This document shows positions 1 through 4,878 of a DNA stretch of 6,425 nt, piece by piece (within the stretch, counting starts at the first letter, position 1; the number at the start of each line of letters is the position of its first letter). A program made the position numbers and the translations under genes. The notes below the pieces were generated by a model. That model was given only the letters and a program-made list of their open reading frames with translations, searched no databases and had not been told where the DNA came from. The stretch comes from Spirochaetes bacterium RBG_16_67_19 (GTDB lineage: Bacteria; Spirochaetota; Spirochaetia; SZUA-6; DRHE01). The stretch spans positions 38,340 to 44,764 of the forward strand of contig MIBK01000034.1 in assembly GCA_001829505.1 (NCBI GenBank), given 5' to 3'.

Positions 1-542
1 GTGCGCGTCTCGCTGAAGATCCCGGCGAAGGCCACGCCGCGCTCCCCTGCCGGCCCGATGGACAGGGTACGCACGTCCGGGCCGAAGCGCTCCTTCATCC
101 AGGCCTCCGTCTCGGCGGTGCCCTTGCCCAGCACCGGGGCGGCGTCGTGGAAGCTCACCCGCCCGTCCTCAACAAAGACAAGCGTCCAGTCCGGCGAGCG
201 GCCCTCCAGCACGATGCCGTCGAGGCCGGCGAACTTCAGCTCCGCCCCCAGGAAGCCTCCGGCGTAGCAGTTCAGGATCCCGTCGGTGAGCGGGCTCTTG
301 GTCACGATGCAGCTCTGCGGGTGCATGGGGGCCAGGGTCCCGGTCAGCGGGCCCACGGTCAGGATCAGCTTGTTTTCCGGGGCCAGGGGATCCGTGCGCG
401 GGGGCACCTCGTCGGCCAGGAGCTTGACCCCGTAGCCCATGCCCCCCAGGTACCCGGCCAGCCCCGCCGGCACCGGCCAGGATGCGGCGCGCCGAGCGGA
501 CAGGTCCACCCGCAGCAGGCTGCCCCACATGCTGCCGCTCAT
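1..542 (-). CDS. Aldehyde:ferredoxin oxidoreductase family protein (partial, C-terminus outside window)
   Basis: Translating the minus strand from ATG at 542 gives an uninterrupted 180-residue frame that runs off position 1. It is the N-terminal domain of a tungsten/molybdenum-bis-pterin AOR family enzyme, which oxidises aldehydes (or related substrates) with reduction of ferredoxin. Family signatures are GSLLRVDLS (7-15), GYLGGMGYGVKLLADEVPP (30-48), DPLAPENKLILTVGPLTGT (51-69), TKSPLTDGI (81-89), YAGGFLGAELKFAGLDGIVLEG (93-114), and GKGTAETE plus SIGPAGE near the left edge. Full-length members are around 600-640 residues, so the Fe-S cysteines and the rest of the pterin site lie outside the window. 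ATG at 542 overlaps the ferredoxin stop (ATGA) and has AAGGGGG upstream; Met5 is a less likely alternative. The region before the AGG motif departs from the usual GR(Y/F)..DSNAGG pattern, so substrate and even metal should not be assumed. Confidence 0.92.
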   Translation of the reverse strand, partial: MSGSMWGSLLRVDLSARRAASWPVPAGLAGYLGGMGYGVKLLADEVPPRTDPLAPENKLILTVGPLTGTLAPMHPQSCIVTKSPLTDGILNCYAGGFLGAELKFAGLDGIVLEGRSPDWTLVFVEDGRVSFHDAAPVLGKGTAETEAWMKERFGPDVRTLSIGPAGERGVAFAGIFSETR

Positions 543-964
543 GGTCCGGCCCCCTTGCCGGCCCTGACTGTCAGCGCCAGGGTGACGCACTCCGGCACGC
601 AGGCCGGCTGCCCGCCGCAGAAGTCGCACTTGAAGGCCCTCTCCCCGTCGTCCAGGCGGATGGCCTGGTAGGGGCAGGCCTCCAGGCAGGCCCCGCAGCC
701 GGTGCAGGCGTCCCGGTCGATCAGCACGTAGCCGTCCCGATTGGTGATGGCCTCCACCGGGCAGGCAGGGATGCAGGGTTGGCCCGCGCAGTCCCCGAAG
801 CGGCAGACCCGGATGCCCGGGACCTCGGGCCAGCGCCGCTGGATGGTGATGCGCGCGTCAGCCAGGCGCACGACCCCGATCTTTACCAGCGCGCAGGCGC
901 TCATGCAGCGCTCGCACTCCGTGCATTTCTCCGGATCGATGGCGAAAGAGGGGGCAGGACTCAA
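539..964 (-). CDS. Four-cluster [4Fe-4S] ferredoxin, probable AOR electron-transfer subunit
   Basis: This is a small polyferredoxin of about 141 residues with sixteen cysteines in four groups, enough for four [4Fe-4S] clusters: C14/C17/C20/C24; C54/C59/C64/C68; C87/C90/C93/C97; C113/C116/C122/C126. The arrangement matches HycB/DmsB/AorA-type electron-transfer subunits. There is no ATG or GTG in frame between the upstream homology limit and the first cluster; TTG at 964 gives a sensible N-terminus (LSPAPSFAIDPEKC) and overlaps the carbamoyltransferase stop as TTGA, so it is chosen with moderate confidence. The only upstream Shine-Dalgarno-like signal is a run of seven G, 5 nt before it. No signal peptide is visible, so it is cytoplasmic. 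Its stop overlaps the AOR start as ATGA. It most likely carries electrons from the AOR tungsten site to ferredoxin or NAD, as the AorA subunit does in Aromatoleum-type AOR complexes. Confidence 0.9.
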   Translation of the reverse strand: MSPAPSFAIDPEKCTECERCMSACALVKIGVVRLADARITIQRRWPEVPGIRVCRFGDCAGQPCIPACPVEAITNRDGYVLIDRDACTGCGACLEACPYQAIRLDDGERAFKCDFCGGQPACVPECVTLALTVRAGKGAGP

Positions 965-1962
965 CGATACCCCCCCATGGTCAGGGCCAGGATGGCCTTC
1001 TCGGTGTGCAGGCGGTTCTCCGCCTCGTCGAAGATGATCGAGGCCGGAGAATTGAGCACCTCGTCGGTGACCTCGGTGTTGCGGGAGATGGGCATGCAGT
1101 GCATGACCAGGGCATCCTTCTTGGCCTGGCCCACCACCTTCTTCGTGACGCACCAGTCGTTTTTCAGCTTGGCCTTGGCGGCCTGGAACTCCGGATCGCC
1201 CTTGAAGTGGGTTTCCAAACCCTTGGCGAACACGGCCGGGGACACCCAGGAGTAGACGTTGATGAAGTCCGCCCCCTTCACCGCCTCCTCGTAGGAGTGC
1301 ACGATCTTGATGGAGCCGCCCGAGCTCGAGGCTTCGCGGTCCGCCTCGGCCTTGATGGACAGGTCGGGCTCGAAACCCGGCGGGCAGGCGATCACCAGCT
1401 CGAAGCCCAGCTTGCCGGCCATGAGCATCGTGGAGTTGGTCAGGCCGGCCGGGGGATTGGCGGTGCGCCAGCCCCACAGGAAGGCGACCTTGGCCTTCTG
1501 CAGCGGCCCCTTCTTCTCGATCATGGTCATGGCGTCGGCGAAGGCCTGGCAGGGGTGCTCCACCGGGCAGGAGGCGTTGATCAGGGGGATGCGCGCCACC
1601 TGGGCCGCCAGGTCCAGGCGCTCGCGCCGGATGGCCCGGTAGGCGATGCCGTCCAGGTAGCGGTCGATGGTCTTGATCGTGTCCGGCCAGTCCTCCTCCT
1701 CGGCGGCGCCCACCCAGAGGCGGTGCTCGTCCAGCCAGAGCATGTGGCCCCCCAGCTGGGTCATCGCGGTCTCGAAGGAGATGCTGGTGCGGGTGGAGGG
1801 GGTCTCGAAGATCCCGCCCAGGCTCTTGCCCTCCAGCAGGCGGTGGGCCCGCCCGATCTCGAGCTCCCGCTTCAGCAGCCCGGACACCTCCAGGGTGTTC
1901 TGGATCTCCTCGCGGCTGAAGTCCGCGATGCCCTTCAGGTCCCTGCCCTTCAAGTTCGCCAT
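961..1962 (-). CDS. Carbamoyltransferase of the knotted AOTCase-like group, substrate unknown
   Basis: This 333-residue aspartate/ornithine carbamoyltransferase family protein transfers a carbamoyl group between carbamoyl phosphate and an amine, or runs the reverse phosphorolysis. The carbamoyl-phosphate motif is FETPSTRT (52-59), with HPCQ (136-139) and HCMP (288-291). The end has DEAENRLHTEKAIL (312-325). In place of the compact GDGNN loop of ornithine carbamoyltransferase there is a proline-bearing WRTANPPAGLTNS (165-177), and the HCMPISRNTEVTDEV block resembles the HCLPxRRNVxxTD of N-acetylornithine carbamoyltransferase, so a trefoil-knotted fold is likely. The DxxxSMG ornithine loop is absent, with NVYSWVSP (235-242) instead. 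A standard arginine-pathway ArgF is therefore unlikely; acetyl- or succinylornithine or a ureido-acid substrate (as for YgeW) are alternatives. Length matches the family. ATG at 1962 is chosen for its strong Shine-Dalgarno and 2-nt gap to the upstream stop. The same frame stays open upstream to 3063, but that stretch is an out-of-frame reading of the dehydrogenase. Confidence 0.88.
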   Translation of the reverse strand: MANLKGRDLKGIADFSREEIQNTLEVSGLLKRELEIGRAHRLLEGKSLGGIFETPSTRTSISFETAMTQLGGHMLWLDEHRLWVGAAEEEDWPDTIKTIDRYLDGIAYRAIRRERLDLAAQVARIPLINASCPVEHPCQAFADAMTMIEKKGPLQKAKVAFLWGWRTANPPAGLTNSTMLMAGKLGFELVIACPPGFEPDLSIKAEADREASSSGGSIKIVHSYEEAVKGADFINVYSWVSPAVFAKGLETHFKGDPEFQAAKAKLKNDWCVTKKVVGQAKKDALVMHCMPISRNTEVTDEVLNSPASIIFDEAENRLHTEKAILALTMGGYR

Positions 1963-1964
1963 GT

Positions 1965-3116
1965 TCAACTCCTCTTGTTCGCGGTCGAGCCGCTTTCCAG
2001 ATAGCGCTTGAGCTGGGCCAGCGACCACTTGGGGCTGAGGCCCATGGACTGCACGGTGCGGCCGATGGAGCGGAAGTCGCGGTCCAGCAGGCCCTCGGCC
2101 AGGGTGATGACCGCGTCGGTGACGGGCGTGGGCACCTCCAGCATCCTTCCCAGCGAGGAGAAGGTCACCAGGCCATAGGGGATGTCCTCGGTCAGATGGC
2201 GGGTGTCCAGCTTGAACGGACCCTCGCACACCTCCAGGAACGGCGTGTGGATGGCCTCGTACAGCGGCAGCACCCGGTCCTCGCCGTGGGGGTTCCACTT
2301 CACCATCAGGATCTCCTCCTCCAGCGGGTACTGCTTCAGGCCCAGCTTCAGGCCGATGGCCATCCGCTCCCGGTCGATGCGCTCGATCAGGCGCACCACC
2401 GCGGGGGTGTTCTCCTTCTTGCCGAACAGGCAGAAGCTGCGATCGCCGCTCTCGATGCGGGCCGCATTGCAGATCATGGGCGGGGTGTGGGTGATGGCGT
2501 TGTAGTCCACCAGCAGCGAATCGATGGCGTTCTGCCCGCGGCGGATGGTGTACCCGTGCTTCTTCGGGAAAACGGTCTCGGCCACCTCGGCCACCGCGTC
2601 GATGTCCCGGCCCGGGAAGGTGGCCACGATCAGGTTCTGGGTGCGGTTCTCCAGGCGCACCTGGGCGCCGCCCTTCTTGGAGGCCCCGTAGGGCAGGGTA
2701 TTGCAGTCCGCCAGGTACACCTTGCGCTGGATGGCCAGGTCGCGCAGCACCTTGGCCCAGGTGAGCGAGGCCCCGCCCTTGCCCAGGTACAGGACCACCG
2801 TCCCCTCCTCCAGGTGCGGGGCGCTCAAGCGGGCGTACTCCTCGCACACGAAATACGGCACGGGATTCAGCACCAGCTGGGCCCCTTCCAGGGCCGCGCC
2901 GATGTCGGAGGTGGCCAAGGCCACCTTGCCGAAGATCCCCGTCGGCCGGGACTGGATGTCCAGCACGTCGATGCCGCCCTTGGCCCGCACCTCGGTGAGC
3001 TTGTCCTCCTCCCGGGAGAACAGGGCCACCTCGTAACCCTGCGCGCCCATGTCGGCCGCGCACATCAGCCCGCCGCTGCCGGCCCCCAGCACCGCCACTT
3101 TCCGGATCTTCTTCAT
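1965..3116 (-). CDS. Opine dehydrogenase family (octopine/nopaline-type) oxidoreductase
   Basis: This 383-residue protein belongs to the NAD(P)-dependent octopine/nopaline dehydrogenase family, which interconverts a secondary-amine dicarboxylate (opine) with an amino acid plus a 2-oxo acid. The N-terminal Rossmann domain opens with KVAVLGAGSGGL (6-17), a GxGxxG dinucleotide motif. The C-terminal catalytic domain shows NAITHTPPMICNAARIE (206-222), whose His210 occupies the family's catalytic histidine position, and RHLTEDIPYGLV (306-317) with Arg306 and Asp311. As I recall, Pecten octopine dehydrogenase uses a His-Arg-Asp triad whose Arg and Asp are also five residues apart, so the catalytic apparatus looks complete. 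ATG at 3116 is one base after the hyuB stop, with a strong Shine-Dalgarno. No signal peptide is visible. Neighbouring ring-opening and carbamoyltransferase genes suggest catabolic use (opine oxidation), but biosynthesis of an opine-like product is possible. Substrates are unassigned. Confidence 0.88.
   Translation of the reverse strand: MKKIRKVAVLGAGSGGLMCAADMGAQGYEVALFSREEDKLTEVRAKGGIDVLDIQSRPTGIFGKVALATSDIGAALEGAQLVLNPVPYFVCEEYARLSAPHLEEGTVVLYLGKGGASLTWAKVLRDLAIQRKVYLADCNTLPYGASKKGGAQVRLENRTQNLIVATFPGRDIDAVAEVAETVFPKKHGYTIRRGQNAIDSLLVDYNAITHTPPMICNAARIESGDRSFCLFGKKENTPAVVRLIERIDRERMAIGLKLGLKQYPLEEEILMVKWNPHGEDRVLPLYEAIHTPFLEVCEGPFKLDTRHLTEDIPYGLVTFSSLGRMLEVPTPVTDAVITLAEGLLDRDFRSIGRTVQSMGLSPKWSLAQLKRYLESGSTANKRS
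1969..1974 (-). promoter_or_regulatory. Ribosome binding site deciding the carbamoyltransferase start
   Basis: Minus-strand GAGGAG lies 6 nt before the ATG at 1962. Because the frame is open far upstream, this site and the homology onset (MANLKGRDL) are what fix the start. Confidence 0.75.
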
Positions 3117-3117
3117 G

Positions 3118-4878
3118 TCAACCTCCGCGGCGGCTCTTCCTCAGGGCCGCCGTCCGCTGCTCGTTCACCGCCAGCTCCTCGCCTTCCAGCACCACCCCGT
3201 ACACCTGGAGGGCGCTGTCCAGGGAGATGATCTCTCCCCGCGCGTCCCGGCGCACCGCCTCGGGGTCCCGCTCCAGGGGGTCCCCCCAGCCGCCGCCGCC
3301 GGAGGGATAGCTGGTATAGGTGTCCCCTTCCTTCAGCCGCACGGCCTCCTTGGCCTTCAGCTCGCGCTCCCCAGCCCTGCCCTGGTTGATGAAGGCCCGG
3401 TTGCAGGAGCCGGGCTTCCCGCCGAAAAGCCCGTAGGGCGGGTGCATCTTGCCGTCCCCGAACATCACCAGGTTGGGAGAGGGGTCGTACAGGCGGATAC
3501 GGTACCTGGCGCCGCAGCCGCCCCGGAACTGGCCCGCCCCGCAGGAGTCGGCGGTGAACTCGTTGAACTCCGTGACATGGGGGTAGTCGCTCTCGTTGGT
3601 CTCGATGTTCGGGGCGATCAAGCCCCCCAGGTCGATGCCGTCGCCGATGTAGTGCCTTCCATCCATACCTGGCATTCCCCCGGCACCGCCGAAGCCGTTG
3701 AAGCCGAACATCACGTAGAAGCTGCCCTTGCGCGGGTCCACACCGGTGATGGTCGGGCCGTTCCAGCGGTTCCAGCCGGCCGGCACGCGCTCCGGGAGCA
3801 CCTTGGCCAGGGCCTGCCAGCAGGCCTCCAGAATGGCGCAGGCCGTGTCCAGGGTGCAGGAGGCCACCGGGGCCGGGAAACGCGGGTTGACCACGCTGCC
3901 CTCCGGGGCGCTGATGTGGATGGGCCTGTACACCCCCTCGTTGTGCGGGATGTCCGGGGTGGTCACGGTGGTGAGGAAGGCCACGTACACGCAGGTGGCG
4001 GTGTTGGCCAGGGGCGAATTAACGAAGCCGGTCACCTGGGGGTCCGTGCCGGCGAAGTCCACCCAGGCCTCCTCGCCCCGGATGGCGATGGCCACCCGGA
4101 TGCGGATCGGGGTGTCCGTGAAGCCGTCGGAGTCCAGGCAGGTCTCCCCTTCGTACACCCCGTCCGCGAGGCGCCCGATCTCCAGGCGCATGCGCCGTTC
4201 GGCGTAGCGGTGGATGTCCTCGATGGTCTGCCGGGTCCGCTGCACCCCGTACTTGGCGAGCAGCTCCAGGATGCGCTTCTCGGCCACCCGGCAGGAGGCC
4301 ACCTGGGCCTTCATGTCCACCCACAGGGCGTCGGGCAGGCGCGTGTTGATGCGGATCATGTTGATCACGTCCATGATCGGCCGCTCGTCGCGGTAGATGC
4401 GCAGGGGCGGGATGCGGATGCCCTCGTGGAACAGCTCCCGCGCCCCCGGCGCGTAGGAGCCGGGCTCCAGGCCGCCCACGTCCCCGTGGTGGGCCCGGTT
4501 GATGCCGATGAACTGCAGCTGGCCCTCGTAGAAGATGGGCTTCATGATCGTCACGTCCGGCAGGTGGGTGCCGCCCAGGTAGGGGTCGTTCAGCACAAAA
4601 ACGTCCCCTGGGTGGATGTCGCCCTGGAACTCGCGGGCCACCGCTTTGACCGCCTCCATGGCCGAGGCGGTGTGCGACGGCACCCCGTCGATCTGGGCCA
4701 CGATGCGGTTGTCCCAGTCGCAGATGGCGCAGGAGAAGTCATGCACCTCGGCGAAGATGGGCGAGATGGAGGTGTTGATCATGGTGATGCCCATCTCCGC
4801 GTTAATGGTCAGCAGGCGGTTGTAGATCACCGACAGGGTGATGGGGTCGCGGGCTCCCTCGAACTCCTTGCGTTTCAC
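3118..4878 (-). CDS. hyuB: Hydantoinase/5-oxoprolinase family, subunit B
   Basis: This 586-residue protein is the B subunit that works with HyuA in ATP-dependent opening of cyclic amides or ureides (carboxylation in some relatives). Its length is normal to slightly long for the family. The start is GTG at 4878, overlapping the hyuA stop as GTGA, with GGAGAGG 5 nt upstream; the N-terminus (RDPITLSVIYNRL, 10-22) matches where family members begin. Other conserved blocks are NDPYLGGTHLPDVT (97-110) and NRAHHGDVGG (127-136), both rich in Asp/His and likely to be metal or active-site segments; VDFAGTD (273-279); SCGAGQFRGG (445-454); and PSGGGGWGDP (525-534) followed by the usual short C-terminal domain with RDPEAVRRDARGEI. 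No signal peptide or membrane segment is visible, so it is probably cytoplasmic. HyuA-HyuB adjacency supports a heteromeric complex. The exact substrate is unknown, and members of this family are often over-annotated as 5-oxoprolinase or N-methylhydantoinase. Confidence 0.94.
   Translation of the reverse strand: MKRKEFEGARDPITLSVIYNRLLTINAEMGITMINTSISPIFAEVHDFSCAICDWDNRIVAQIDGVPSHTASAMEAVKAVAREFQGDIHPGDVFVLNDPYLGGTHLPDVTIMKPIFYEGQLQFIGINRAHHGDVGGLEPGSYAPGARELFHEGIRIPPLRIYRDERPIMDVINMIRINTRLPDALWVDMKAQVASCRVAEKRILELLAKYGVQRTRQTIEDIHRYAERRMRLEIGRLADGVYEGETCLDSDGFTDTPIRIRVAIAIRGEEAWVDFAGTDPQVTGFVNSPLANTATCVYVAFLTTVTTPDIPHNEGVYRPIHISAPEGSVVNPRFPAPVASCTLDTACAILEACWQALAKVLPERVPAGWNRWNGPTITGVDPRKGSFYVMFGFNGFGGAGGMPGMDGRHYIGDGIDLGGLIAPNIETNESDYPHVTEFNEFTADSCGAGQFRGGCGARYRIRLYDPSPNLVMFGDGKMHPPYGLFGGKPGSCNRAFINQGRAGERELKAKEAVRLKEGDTYTSYPSGGGGWGDPLERDPEAVRRDARGEIISLDSALQVYGVVLEGEELAVNEQRTAALRKSRRGG
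3121..3126 (-). promoter_or_regulatory. Ribosome binding site for the opine dehydrogenase gene
   Basis: A perfect GGAGGT on the minus strand ends 4 nt before the ATG at 3116 and itself encodes the final Gly-Gly of HyuB, followed by TGA-C-ATG. It fixes the start codon and places initiation inside the preceding gene. Confidence 0.75.

Noticed and set aside
169..528. Minus-strand 119-codon frame within the AOR gene region
   Set aside because: It is a shifted frame of the AOR gene, full of Gly/Arg/Ala, while the frame starting at 542 shows clear AOR motifs.
539..1477. Apparent 312-residue minus-strand protein ending in the ferredoxin
   Set aside because: Only the part from about 964 onward resembles a protein family; the upstream half is an out-of-frame reading of the carbamoyltransferase.
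1006..2004. Plus-strand open frame antisense to the carbamoyltransferase
   Set aside because: Composition is biased (Gly, Leu, Val, His) with no recognisable domain; the opposite strand carries a clear family protein over the whole span.
961..3063. Apparent 700-residue minus-strand protein ending in the carbamoyltransferase
   Set aside because: The part upstream of 1962 is Arg/Gly-rich nonsense from reading the dehydrogenase in another frame. A strong Shine-Dalgarno and the onset of homology set the real start at 1962, so this is not a fusion.
2196..3230. Plus-strand open frame antisense to the opine dehydrogenase
   Set aside because: Same antisense-shadow composition, no motif and no plausible ribosome binding context; the minus strand is fully explained.
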